From contig DAOLNV010000001.1 in the NCBI GenBank assembly GCA_035416745.1, positions 161,434 through 225,433 of the forward strand: a stretch of DNA of 64,000 nucleotides, read 5' to 3'. The position numbers and the translations under genes are program-made. The stretch comes from Candidatus Hydrogenedentota bacterium. GTDB taxonomy: Bacteria > Hydrogenedentota > Hydrogenedentia > Hydrogenedentales > SLHB01. Position 1 is the first letter of the stretch. Each line of letters opens with the position of its first letter. The notes beneath the pieces were generated by a model. That model was given only the letters and a program-made list of their open reading frames with translations, searched no databases and was not told the origin of the DNA. Positions 33,703 through 43,100 of this stretch are shown here, piece after piece.

Positions 33703-33719
33703 GTGCATGCTCGATGCAC
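33703..33719. promoter_or_regulatory. Dyad between the oxidoreductase and sialidase genes
   Basis: GTGCAT (33703-33708) and ATGCAC (33714-33719) are inverted copies separated by 5 bases in the divergent region. The dyad could be a shared operator. I see no clear -10 or -35 boxes next to it. Confidence 0.35.
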
Positions 33720-33771
33720 AGCAACGGAAGTTTGTTTCTCGAGCACATCTGACGAGGAGGGAGAGCACACC

Positions 33772-34977
33772 ATGCAGCGATATACGCCCGCCGGATACAT
33801 GCTGTTCCTTGCAGCGGCCCTGACGGCAGCACTGTTCGGACAAACCCCGAGCCACGCGGCAGGGAAAGAGGGAGACGCGGCCCTGCAACAACCTTCCGAG
33901 GCCTTCGTCGACGTGTTCTCACTGGGCGACGGGGGATATCCCTATATCCGCATCCCCTCGGTGGTCACGACAAAGCATGGGGTCATCCTGGCGTTCGCCG
34001 AGGGCCGCCAGGGCGGCGATCATTCCGAGAACGACATCATTTTGAAGCGGAGCACGGACGGCGGGAAATCCTGGGGGGCTGTGCAGGTGATCTCGGAGAT
34101 GGGCGGCGATTCCCTTAACGATCCGTGCGCCGCCGCTCTCGAAAGCGGCCGGGTGTTGCTCCTGTTCCAGCGTTACCCGAAAGGGTATCACACCGGCAAA
34201 CTGGAAAACGCCGTGATGGCGGACCCCGGGTACGGCGGGCCCACGAATACGCAGTCATTCCTGACCTACAGCGACGATGACGGGGTCACATGGACGCCGC
34301 CGGAAGACGTCTCGCGCGCCTTGAAGCCGGAAAACGTCGTCAGCGTGGGCAGCCCGGGGATTGGCATCGAGCTGCAGTTCGGACCGCATAAGGGCCGTAT
34401 CGTGTGGCCCCTCTATGAAGTCATGCCGGAAGGCGGCGGGGACCGCTTCTGGCACAATCGCGCCGGTTTCAGTGACGACGGCGGCCGCACCTGGAAGCTC
34501 GGCGCGCGCATTGCTCTGGACAACGTGGAGGGCTCCGCCAACGAAGCTCAAGTCGTCGAGCTTCAGGACGGACGCCTTCTCATGAATGCCCGAGGCAGCA
34601 CCGGCAAGCCCTGCCGCAAAGCCGCCGTCAGCAACGACGCCGGCGAAACGTGGGAACCCATGCGCGAGGACTGTGCGCTGGTCGCGCCTCCGTGCATGGG
34701 CAGCATCATCGGCTGCGCGAGTCCCGAAGGCGGAAACCGGCTCGTGCTGGTTTCGCTCCCCAACACCACCAACTCGCGGAGCAACGGCGCCATCTTCGTC
34801 AGCAGCGACGGGGGAGAGACCTGGGCCGCCAAGAAAGTTATCTATCCGGGCGGGTTCGGCTACAGTTGCCTCACGATACTTCCTGACGGACGGGTCGGAT
34901 GCCTTTACGAGCGTGACGACATCAGCCACATCAGCTTTGGCGTATACGACGTAAAATGGCTTCTCAGCGGGGGGTAA
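33772..34977 (+). CDS. Secreted exo-alpha-sialidase, GH33 family
   Basis: Removes terminal sialic acid from glycans outside the cytoplasm. The 401-residue protein has a signal peptide (MLFLAAALTAALFGQTPSHA). The sialidase arginine motif is YIRIPSV with R60. Asp-box repeats lie around the propeller: STDGGKSW, SDDGGRTW, SNDAGETW and SSDGGETW. The acidic EAQVVELQDGRLLMNARG segment and later arginine (NTTNSRSNG) match GH33. The ATG at 33772 has AGGAGG 11 bases upstream; the open frame extends far upstream but there it is antisense to the oxidoreductase gene. No sialic acid catabolic genes (nanA, nanE, nanK) are in the window. Confidence 0.95.
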   Translation: MQRYTPAGYMLFLAAALTAALFGQTPSHAAGKEGDAALQQPSEAFVDVFSLGDGGYPYIRIPSVVTTKHGVILAFAEGRQGGDHSENDIILKRSTDGGKSWGAVQVISEMGGDSLNDPCAAALESGRVLLLFQRYPKGYHTGKLENAVMADPGYGGPTNTQSFLTYSDDDGVTWTPPEDVSRALKPENVVSVGSPGIGIELQFGPHKGRIVWPLYEVMPEGGGDRFWHNRAGFSDDGGRTWKLGARIALDNVEGSANEAQVVELQDGRLLMNARGSTGKPCRKAAVSNDAGETWEPMREDCALVAPPCMGSIIGCASPEGGNRLVLVSLPNTTNSRSNGAIFVSSDGGETWAAKKVIYPGGFGYSCLTILPDGRVGCLYERDDISHISFGVYDVKWLLSGG

Positions 34978-35061
34978 TCTGCAGTTCCCGATAGGCAGAA
35001 TCGCCGTAAATCCTTTGTAGGCAGATACTTGTGTCTCGGCGCAACACACGAAAAGATCCTC

Positions 35062-35106
35062 TTGACAAAATCGATTCGCTCATGTACAGTTAGAGTATGA
35101 ACAGTT
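35062..35106 (+). promoter_or_regulatory. Promoter of the MarR-radical SAM genes with direct repeats
   Basis: A perfect -35 TTGACA (35062-35067), a 17-base spacer and TACAGT (35085-35090) form a strong sigma-70-like promoter. ACAGTT occurs at 35086-35091, over the -10 box, and again at 35101-35106, 15 bases later and just before the ribosome binding site. Placement over the promoter suggests an autoregulatory site for the MarR protein, although direct repeats are unusual for MarR dimers. Confidence 0.7.
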
Positions 35107-35118
35107 GGAGGGCGAACG

Positions 35119-35601
35119 ATGGCGCTTCAGCACGAACTCGGGCATAAACACCCCTTCGCCTCGAAAGAGCATGAGGCATTGCTCAGCGTCTATTTCACCG
35201 CCAACCGCATCAAGCGGCGCGCCACGGACTTCTTCCGTGCTCATGAATTGACCGATGTGCAATTCAACGTGCTCAGCCTGTTGAAACACGAATCCGGTGA
35301 ACAGGGCGGTCTTACGCAGGTCGAGCTGAGCTGCATGCTGCTTGTGAACCGGGCGAATATCACCTCGATCGTGGACCGCATGGAGAAGGCCGGCCTCATT
35401 CGCCGCACTCCAACGGCCCAGGACCGCCGGTACAACCTGGTCAGCCTCACCTCGCGCGGACGGGAACTGCTCGAAGCCACCGAGAAAGACTACCTCGCTG
35501 CGGTCCACGCAGTGATGTCGGTTCTGAAGGAAGAGGAATTGGACAGTCTGATTGCGATGCTGAACCGGGTACGCGCCCGGTTAGTCAAGACGAAGGTTTA
35601 G
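35119..35601 (+). CDS. MarR-family transcriptional regulator
   Basis: A 160-residue winged-helix repressor. The N-terminal dimer helix is followed by LTDVQFNVLSLLKHE, the recognition region LTQVELSCMLLVNRANITSIVDRME and the wing RTPTAQDRRYNLVSLTSRG, all typical of MarR/SlyA proteins. The ATG at 35119 has GGAGGG 6 bases upstream. A strong promoter precedes it, and the radical SAM gene follows 97 bases later on the same strand, so both are probably co-regulated. The ligand is unknown; MarR proteins usually respond to small phenolic or oxidising molecules. Confidence 0.94.
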   Translation: MALQHELGHKHPFASKEHEALLSVYFTANRIKRRATDFFRAHELTDVQFNVLSLLKHESGEQGGLTQVELSCMLLVNRANITSIVDRMEKAGLIRRTPTAQDRRYNLVSLTSRGRELLEATEKDYLAAVHAVMSVLKEEELDSLIAMLNRVRARLVKTKV

Positions 35602-35698
35602 AGAGGAAAAGCCCATCTCCCCGCGGGAGACGGGCATGGTTCCGGCCGATCAGTTCATACATAAACTGCTTGGAGCCGAACAAACGGAGGGCCCGGTC

Positions 35699-37120
35699 AT
35701 GAAGATGTTGCTGATTGCACCAGCGTCCGGATATTGGCGCCGTATCGGGCGGCGGCGGTTCTTCAACGGCAAAACGTTCCGGTTTTCCATGCTGCCGCTG
35801 CTGACGGTAGCCGAATTGTCTCCCAAAGACGCGGAGATTACCCTCATCGATGAACAGTTCCAGGACATTCCTGACGGCATGTTCGACCTGGTCGGGATCA
35901 CCGCCATGACGGCGTTGGCGCCCCGCGCCTATGAGCTGTGCGCTCATTTCCGGGAACGCGGCATCCCGGTGGTGATGGGCGGTTACCACGCGACATTGAA
36001 CCCCGGCGAGGCCCTCCAACACGCCGACGCGGTCGTCACGGGACCCGCCTATGGGGCATGGCAACGGGTATGCGAGGACGTTCAGGCGGGCAGACTCCAA
36101 CGCCGCTACCAGGGCGATATCCGCGGCGGAATCCCGAAGACTCTGCCGCGGCATCTGCTCGACAAGCGCCAGTACGTGACCGCTCATGCCACGTTCGCGA
36201 CGATGGGATGCCGCAACGCCTGCCGGTTCTGTTCGATAGCGAAGTTTCACGAGAGCCGTTTCTTCACGCGTCCTGTCGAGGATGTGGTGGAAGAGGTGGC
36301 GGCGTTCGAGAGCCGCATGTTCATGTTCGTCGACGACAATCTCACGATGGACCGCGAATATGCGCTTGCGCTTTTCGAACGCCTGGCCCCGCTGGGCAAA
36401 CGATGGGCCACCCAGGCCTCTCTTACCATTGGGGAAGATGAAGAGCTGCTCGCGGCCATGCAGCGCGCCGGCTGCACCGGGGTCTTTGTAGGCCTCGAAA
36501 CGTTCAATCCCGAAGCCCTGGCGTCGCAACAGAAAGCTTTCAACACCCCCGAGAAGTACCGGCAGGCCGTCGCGGCGTTCCACCGCCACGGCATGTACGT
36601 CGAGGCGGGGGTCATGGTCGGCTTCGACCATGATACGCCTGACGTGTTTCGCGACACGCTCGAAGCTCTGGAACGCGCCCGTATTGATGCCATCCAGCTG
36701 GCTATCGTGACCCCTCTCCCCGGCACCCCGCTCTTCGAATCGATGAAGGACCGGCTCGCGGACCGCAATTGGGAACACTACGATTACCGTCATGCGGTGT
36801 TCGCGCCCGCGCAATTGAGCCGTAACGAATTGCAGGACGGGGCGGACTGGCTGATCCGGGCGTTCTATTCGCCGTGGCGGATAGTCCGGCGCATTCCCCG
36901 GTGGATGAGCGTTCCCGGAGGCTGGCGCCTGTGGGTATATCCTCTTGTGCTGAATCTCGCCTACCTGGGCCGCGTGTTTCGCTTCGAGATTGGCGGCTCG
37001 AACCCCGCCCGTCAGTGGACGAGTTGGCGGCGGGTCTGCTCGAACGTTATCCAGAATCTCCGCAGCACGTGGAACGTTCTCGGGTCCGGTTCCAGGTCCG
37101 AGTATTGGGATCGCACGTAG
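35699..37120 (+). CDS. B12-binding-domain radical SAM protein
   Basis: A 473-residue class B (BchE/methyltransferase type) radical SAM enzyme. The N-terminal domain (about 1-130) has the cobalamin-binding fold seen in family members, with VVMGGYHATLNP. The iron-sulfur motif is CRNACRFC with C171, C175 and C178. A 4Fe-4S-SAM barrel follows, with VDDNLTMD and GVFVGLETFNPE. The ATG at 35699 has GGAGG 8 bases upstream. Its product is unknown; relatives methylate or cyclise lipids, antibiotics or tetrapyrroles. The last 36 codons overlap the DUF4129 gene on the other strand by 109 bases, so the tail may be an extension past an ancestral stop. Confidence 0.9.
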   Translation: MKMLLIAPASGYWRRIGRRRFFNGKTFRFSMLPLLTVAELSPKDAEITLIDEQFQDIPDGMFDLVGITAMTALAPRAYELCAHFRERGIPVVMGGYHATLNPGEALQHADAVVTGPAYGAWQRVCEDVQAGRLQRRYQGDIRGGIPKTLPRHLLDKRQYVTAHATFATMGCRNACRFCSIAKFHESRFFTRPVEDVVEEVAAFESRMFMFVDDNLTMDREYALALFERLAPLGKRWATQASLTIGEDEELLAAMQRAGCTGVFVGLETFNPEALASQQKAFNTPEKYRQAVAAFHRHGMYVEAGVMVGFDHDTPDVFRDTLEALERARIDAIQLAIVTPLPGTPLFESMKDRLADRNWEHYDYRHAVFAPAQLSRNELQDGADWLIRAFYSPWRIVRRIPRWMSVPGGWRLWVYPLVLNLAYLGRVFRFEIGGSNPARQWTSWRRVCSNVIQNLRSTWNVLGSGSRSEYWDRT

Positions 37121-38766
37121 AGCTGGGTGAGGTTCAAGGCTTCGTCGCGCAGCCCCTCCAGTTCCTTTGGGAACGACTGGATAAACTCGTAGGGCGTCTG
37201 GTGCTCGCGGCGGGGCACGCCAATATCGCAGGCGAGGGCGCACAGGGCGTCGTAACTGGTGGCGACTGCCTGAGCAATACCGGCGCGGCCGCGCGGCTCG
37301 CCTTGAGCCATTGGATTGGAGTACCGGATTGATTTCGATACCGACCGGCTGATTCGTATGCGCCGCTTGAACTTCGGCAGGCTTGGCCATCGCGCCAGCC
37401 GGAGAAGCATGCGGTCCAGCCCGTCGAAGATCTTGACCAGCCAACGGGGAAGATGCCGCCGGCGCCGCGCCAGCGCGAAGGCCAGCGCCCCGAGACCCCG
37501 CAGAATGCCGTACAACACGAACAGGCCCAGTACCGCAAGCACAACACAGCCCACGTCGCGGCTGATCTCGGCCAGCCGGGCTTCTTCCTCCGGTGTGACC
37601 TGGACGAGCGACAGCCGGAACGTCGAGCCTTTGTTCCATGGGTCGTATTGGTGTTCCCCGACATGCAGGAGGGGCGGCCACGAGGGTTTGGGAAGCGCCG
37701 CGGCCCCGAACAGCACGAACAACATCAGTATCGTCCCCAAACCCACCCAGAACGGCCCGATGCCCCCTGGGATCGTCACCCGGCGGTTGCGGAAATAGGC
37801 GCGTATCCCCCCGAGGCTTGTCAGCATGAGCAGCGACAATGCGGAGAGCAGGTAGACGATCAGGAGCGCCCATCCGCTGAAGATGAGCCTCCCTCCGCCG
37901 TGGCCCAGGATCCGGGGGCCTATCGCGAACACGAACACCACGGGCGCCGTGAAATAGAAAACCGAGATACCCGGATGGCGCTTCTGCAACCGTTTCGCCG
38001 GCGCTTCAAGCTTTTTCGAGACCGTCTCGCGTTTCGGGGGCGCCTCCGCCGGATCGTAAGCTTCGAGTTCGAACCATTTGTTCGAGGTGGCGGACTTCCT
38101 GGGCGCTTTTGGCGCGGCCCGTGTGGCTTTCAACATGCGGCGGGCGGTCCCGGTCAGAATGCCGATGTCGCCGGCGGTGAGGTTTTCGTCGACGCAGCAC
38201 TCGTGCATCAGGCGGTTGGTGGCCCACCAGAGCAGAATCACAAGCGTCATATTGAAACCCGTCGCGACAAACGGCTGATTCATGAACTTCCCCGCGACCG
38301 AGCCCACCTCGTACGCCCCCGTGGTAATAAACGTGTAGAAACCCGTTACGGCGGCGAGGAGGACGAAGTAGACCAGCGATTCTTCCGTACCGTCGCGGGC
38401 AATGACCCGGTTCAGAGCCACCACGCCGAGCACCAGAAACAGCGCGAACGCCCGGATGTTCTTGTCGCTGACTTCGGTGTACACGTAACGGATATCCAGC
38501 AGAAACATGACGAACGACAGCACCATCAGGAAGATCATGAGCGGTATCAGCGCATCGATGAGCCAATCCGTGGCCGTGTGCTTCTGCCAGCGCTTCACCC
38601 GGCTTTCCGGGAGGGCGCTCTTAAGCGACGCGAAGTCCGTCGCCACGGGCTTCTTCGGCTTCTGCTGCTGGGCGACAGGGGCCTCCATGAGCGACGCGAA
38701 ATCGGTCGCCTCATATTTTTCGGGCGTCCCGGTTGTCCCATCAGATTCTGGCCGGTGAGATTTCAT
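37012..38766 (-). CDS. Multi-pass membrane protein with DUF4129 C-terminal domain
   Basis: A 584-residue protein. The N-terminus has three related short motifs, ATDFASL, ATDFASL and ATDWLID, spaced over about 60 residues before the first membrane helix. About seven to eight membrane helices follow in two groups, split by a lysine/proline-rich cytoplasmic or loop region. The C-terminal domain (about 480-584), with SYDALCALACDIGVPRR, TPYEFI and LTQLYVRSQYS, matches DUF4129, usually found beside DUF58 and transglutaminase-like proteins. The ATG at 38766 lies inside the DUF58 gene (26-base overlap), so the two are coupled. No transglutaminase or MoxR gene is adjacent. Confidence 0.83.
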   Translation of the reverse strand: MKSHRPESDGTTGTPEKYEATDFASLMEAPVAQQQKPKKPVATDFASLKSALPESRVKRWQKHTATDWLIDALIPLMIFLMVLSFVMFLLDIRYVYTEVSDKNIRAFALFLVLGVVALNRVIARDGTEESLVYFVLLAAVTGFYTFITTGAYEVGSVAGKFMNQPFVATGFNMTLVILLWWATNRLMHECCVDENLTAGDIGILTGTARRMLKATRAAPKAPRKSATSNKWFELEAYDPAEAPPKRETVSKKLEAPAKRLQKRHPGISVFYFTAPVVFVFAIGPRILGHGGGRLIFSGWALLIVYLLSALSLLMLTSLGGIRAYFRNRRVTIPGGIGPFWVGLGTILMLFVLFGAAALPKPSWPPLLHVGEHQYDPWNKGSTFRLSLVQVTPEEEARLAEISRDVGCVVLAVLGLFVLYGILRGLGALAFALARRRRHLPRWLVKIFDGLDRMLLRLARWPSLPKFKRRIRISRSVSKSIRYSNPMAQGEPRGRAGIAQAVATSYDALCALACDIGVPRREHQTPYEFIQSFPKELEGLRDEALNLTQLYVRSQYSDLEPDPRTFHVLRRFWITFEQTRRQLVH

Positions 38767-40024
38767 GCAAATCGCGCTCCGTCTCAATATGCAACACGTC
38801 GATGCCGTCGCCCGCCAGCATGACCGAGGCCTCCTCGTACCCGTGGTAGTTGTCGATCAGGAATACGGTGACTGAGAATCCGGAGAGCTTCATCTGGGCA
38901 AGCACCCGCGCGAACTCCGGCGTTACCCGCGGCACAACGGGGATGAGGGTGGCGTCCCGCGGCTGCTTGCGGAACTCGGCCATCAACAAGGCCCCCACGT
39001 CGAGCCCGTCGGTGGGCAGTACCCGGGCAAGATTCTCGATGATATGCAGCGCCTGCACCGGGCTTCGCCGCGTGGGCACCTCGAGCGGACGCAACGTGTC
39101 GGACTTCTCCTCGCCGGCTACTCCTGATTCGGCTTCCTGCCGCGACAGGGTTTCAGTGCCCGCGACCTCGTAGCGAGCCGCCTCGGCGGCGTCGCGCGCG
39201 TTGGTTATCATCCCCAGTTGCTCGCCCGAAAGCTGCAACAGGTAGGCGAGGGAGGCAACCGTAGTGATGGCGAGCTCCATCCGCTGCTCTGCTTTGTCGC
39301 CGGCGTAGGCGTCCTGGTGCAGGTCGAGCACAAGGGTTGCGCCCAGAACGTTCGAAGGTTCGGTCTGCTTCGTGAAGAGGTCGCCCATCCGTGCCGAAGC
39401 CTTCCAATGAATGAGGTTCAGGGGATCTCCCCGCTGGTATTCACGCACTCCCGCGATGCGGGACGGGTCCTCGTAGATTCGGTTCGAGATGCGCACGGGT
39501 CCCTGTGGACGGCGCGCGGCAATCGTGAAGGTCTCGATATAGGCTACCGTGGGAAGCACCGAGATGTAATCCTGACGCTTGCCCGTGATAAACCGCCGTT
39601 GGAGCCCGAACAAATCTCCCGATTCCATCAGGAGCGGCCCGATGCGATGGTAGCCGCGGCGGGGGCACGTCAAGGTGTATCGAAACCGCAGCGTGCGGCC
39701 GGGCATCAGCACCGCCAGCCTGGAGTTGTCGCCTGCGCGCGGGAAATCGGGCGGATGAAGGTCCTCGACATAGAGCCACGGAATAGGCCATCCGCGCCGG
39801 TTCTCGACGGTCACTTCGACGGTGATATCCTCGCCCTGGTTCAGGGTTGTACGGTCGAGCGTGCGACGGCAGTCCAGCCCGCTGAGCCATGCCCACGAGC
39901 TGAAATGCGCTATGCCTACAAGCAACAGGAAGCCGTAGGCGGCATACGACAGGTACGGACTCTGTATTACGAACGCCAGAGCCAGGACAACGCCGCCGAT
40001 GATGAACCAGAAGGCATTTCGCAT
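38741..40024 (-). CDS. DUF58 membrane protein
   Basis: A 427-residue protein with two membrane helices near the N-terminus (FWFIIGGVVLALAFVIQ and the next segment) and a long cytoplasmic or periplasmic part. The DUF58 signature is the GDPLNLIHWKASARMGDLFTKQ segment. A von Willebrand-like region follows, with LVLDLHQDAY as the likely metal-site strand. DUF58 proteins usually work with a MoxR-type ATPase and transglutaminase proteins; neither is next to it here. The ribosome binding site is weak (GGGAA two bases before the ATG at 40024), so the start is uncertain. It overlaps the DUF4129 gene and lies 126 bases after the M56 peptidase gene. Confidence 0.85.
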   Translation of the reverse strand: MRNAFWFIIGGVVLALAFVIQSPYLSYAAYGFLLLVGIAHFSSWAWLSGLDCRRTLDRTTLNQGEDITVEVTVENRRGWPIPWLYVEDLHPPDFPRAGDNSRLAVLMPGRTLRFRYTLTCPRRGYHRIGPLLMESGDLFGLQRRFITGKRQDYISVLPTVAYIETFTIAARRPQGPVRISNRIYEDPSRIAGVREYQRGDPLNLIHWKASARMGDLFTKQTEPSNVLGATLVLDLHQDAYAGDKAEQRMELAITTVASLAYLLQLSGEQLGMITNARDAAEAARYEVAGTETLSRQEAESGVAGEEKSDTLRPLEVPTRRSPVQALHIIENLARVLPTDGLDVGALLMAEFRKQPRDATLIPVVPRVTPEFARVLAQMKLSGFSVTVFLIDNYHGYEEASVMLAGDGIDVLHIETERDLHEISPARI

Positions 40025-40150
40025 TTCCCGTCTATCATGCCACGTCAGCCCGCGTGAGGAGAAACTGTTTCGGAGACCTGCTGTCGCAAGAGTCGCGTGG
40101 CCGGGAAACCACGCCACAGCAGAGGAGCGTGAAGAAGATTCTCCGGCCGC

Positions 40151-43100
40151 CTACTTGATCAGGCCCGGTAGTTCATCCGGTACCGACCACGTGAGCAACA
40201 CGACTTCGTAAGGTTCGCGGTGACGGTAGATGCGCACGAGCACGCCGTTGTCGAGCACCCAGAAGTCCGTGACATGCCCTTCGCCTTTCTTAAACCACGT
40301 GCGGGCGGTGGAAAGCTGGGTCAGCACGACGTGGTTGGCCTCGAATGACTTGCCCGTAGACAGCTCGATGCGCTCTTTACCCTTATGCTCGAAACGAATC
40401 CGATAACTTTCCACGTCTTCGCCGGTGTAATCGGTATCGTAGACGTCCAGCTCCTTCGATTGTCCTTCAGACAGGTTCAGCCCCGCGAGGAGTATCGGCG
40501 CGACGCAATACGGGTCCGGCCGCGTGTTGGGGTCGAAAGAAGCGCCAGCGGGCACATCGGCGACCATGTCGCCGCCAAGCTGTCCTTCCTGCACTTTTGT
40601 GCGTTGCATGGCGCCTTGGCCGAACACGTACTCGGCGTGGTAACCGGGGCGTTCGCCGCTTGGATAGTGAATGACGTACTTTTGCAGCCGCTTTTCGGCG
40701 TCTGAGACCGCCAAGTAGGTCGACGGATAGAACGTCAACTCGCTCCAGACGGCCAATCCGCCGTCCGGCGTCTTTTTGTATGCCACCTCGGCCGTGCCTG
40801 CTTCTTGTCCGCGGCTGAAATGTTTGTAGAGCGCCTTAAACGCGACCTCGCCCGGGACATCTTCGAGAGACGGTGCGGGCGGCAACGCCGGCGCGGCTGC
40901 AAACCCCTCGGCGGGTGTTATCCAGGCCGGGTCGCCCGGGTCGGGGCTGGCGGTCTTGCCGAGGTAGACGTCGTGGCCGTTGCCGCTGGCGTCGTGGAGC
41001 TCCTGGCCCGAGCCCTCCTCGAAGTTCCAGTAGGCCACAAGCCCCGCGGTGCCGGGTTTGATGCCGCCTTCCATGTCCTGGCGGATTTCCTCGGGGCTTC
41101 GCACGATATTCCATAACTGAATCTCGCCGATGTCCCCGTGGAAGTATTGCCAGTTGCCTTTATCGACGGCCCCGAGCACGATCCACATCCGGGAGGTATC
41201 GTACACGGGCATTTGGGGCAGAGGCGATTCCCCCACCAGGCCGCCGTTCAGGTATACGCGGAGTTTTCCCGCGCCGGCGTCGCGCACGCCCGTCCAGAAA
41301 TTCCAATCGTGCCCTACGGGCACGGTCGATGATGCGGAGAATGCCACTGGAGCGTCGGTGCGTATAGTCACCCGGTCGTTGTGGATGAACAGGCTCAGGG
41401 GGTCCTGCCCGAACGTTTCGTCGCCCCGCCAGAGGATCTGCTCGTCGAACCGGGCCGTATCGCCTTGCTTGCGTATCCATGCCGAGATGGTGGCGTCGCC
41501 GCGGATGTCCAGGCTCTCGCTGGGACCTACCATGATGAAGTCGCCCGCGCCGTCAAAACGGAGCGCCGCCCTGCCATGGTAGGGGCGCGCCTCGCCTCCC
41601 GCGGTCAGTGATTCGCCTGCCGCGAGAGCCTCGTATCCCGGCAAGGTCTCCGGCGCCGACCACTCGAGCAGCTCGAGTTCGTAGGGTTCACGATGGCGGA
41701 GGATGCGGACAATCACGCCGTTATCGAGCACCCAGAAGTCGGTGACATGGGTCGCGCGCTTCTTGAACCACGTGTCCCCGCTTGTGACCTGTTCGAGCAC
41801 GATGTGCGTGGCTTCAAACTTGCCCGCGGGAACGATCACTTGCTCTTTCCCCACATTCGTGAAGCTGATGGTATAGGCCGCCATGGCATCGCCGGAGTTG
41901 TCCCAGTCATATACGGGCATCTCCTTCCGCTCTCCGCCCGCGAGGTTGAGACCGCGGAGAACGATATTCGCGGCAGCATAGGGGTCGGGGCGGCTATTGG
42001 GGTCGAACAACGCGCCTTTCGGCACGGGAAGGGCTCTATCGTCCCAGTCTTCGCGAATGCCCCGGCGCGTCACGAGCACCTGGCCGTCCTGGATGTTGAG
42101 GTCGAGCCGGTAACCGGGCTTGTCTCCCTGGGCTTCGCGGACGGAGGCGTACGCGATGATTTGGCGGGCTTCATTTCCTTTAGCGATTTCCGTCGAGTTC
42201 ATGAAGGGCAGACGTGTGATGGCCGTCACTGCGCCCGTCTCGGTTTGCTTCAGCCACAGCTCTCCGGGCTCCGGGAGCTCGCCTCCCCGGCTGCGGTGGC
42301 GGTATTTCCCGTGGAATATCACTTTGCCGGGAATCTCGGGGAAAGCGCCGGCGGAAGCCGTCTCCTCCGCGCCCGACAGCGCCGCCGTGCCTGTAGCGGA
42401 CGGCGTAACGGCTCCGGCAGGTCCCGCGGACGCGGTGCGCAAGCCCGGGAGCGCTGCGATTGCCAGCATGGCCAGAACCGCTATCCCGGCAAGCGACAGC
42501 CGGTGAGGTTTGCGCAGCGTGGTATCCATGAGCCGGGTCAACCGGCGGCCCAGGGGATGCATGCGGTCGGCAAACCCCAATATGGCGGGCGACCAACCCG
42601 GCCGGGCAACCGTCGACGCCGCGTTAATCAGGCTGCGGCAATACGTGTGTTCGTCGGCAAGGCGCAGCGAAAGCACGAGGTCATCGCAGCAGTCCTCACG
42701 GGTCCGCCGCAACGATTTCACGAGCATCCAGACCACGGGATTAAACCACCAGAGGGTTAACAGGACGTTTTCCAGCACCAGTACCCACGGGTCCCTGCGC
42801 CGAAGGTGGGCCAGCTCGTGCGCCAGCACGACTTCCAATCCCGCAGGGTCCAACTTCTCCGCCATGGATTCCGGGAGAACGGCCGCGGGACGGAACAGCC
42901 CGACCGCCATGGGCGCGGCGTCGCCGGGAGCAAGGAACACCTCAACATCGCCGCGCAACCCGAGGGCTTCACTGGCGCGCGCCGCCGCATCGCGCACCGG
43001 CCCCTCCCACGCCGGACGGCAGGACGCGAGCGTCTTTCGCAACATCGCAAGCGACCACAACATCCACCCGCCCATCATGATCGCGCCCGCAATATGCAGC

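Noticed and set aside
32203..33771. Upstream in-frame extension of the sialidase
   Set aside because: It is antisense to the Gfo/Idh gene; the ATG at 33772 with a ribosome binding site and signal peptide is the real start.
37453..38823. Long plus-strand frame opposite the DUF4129 gene
   Set aside because: Highly charged low-complexity translation with no domain; shadow of the minus-strand gene.
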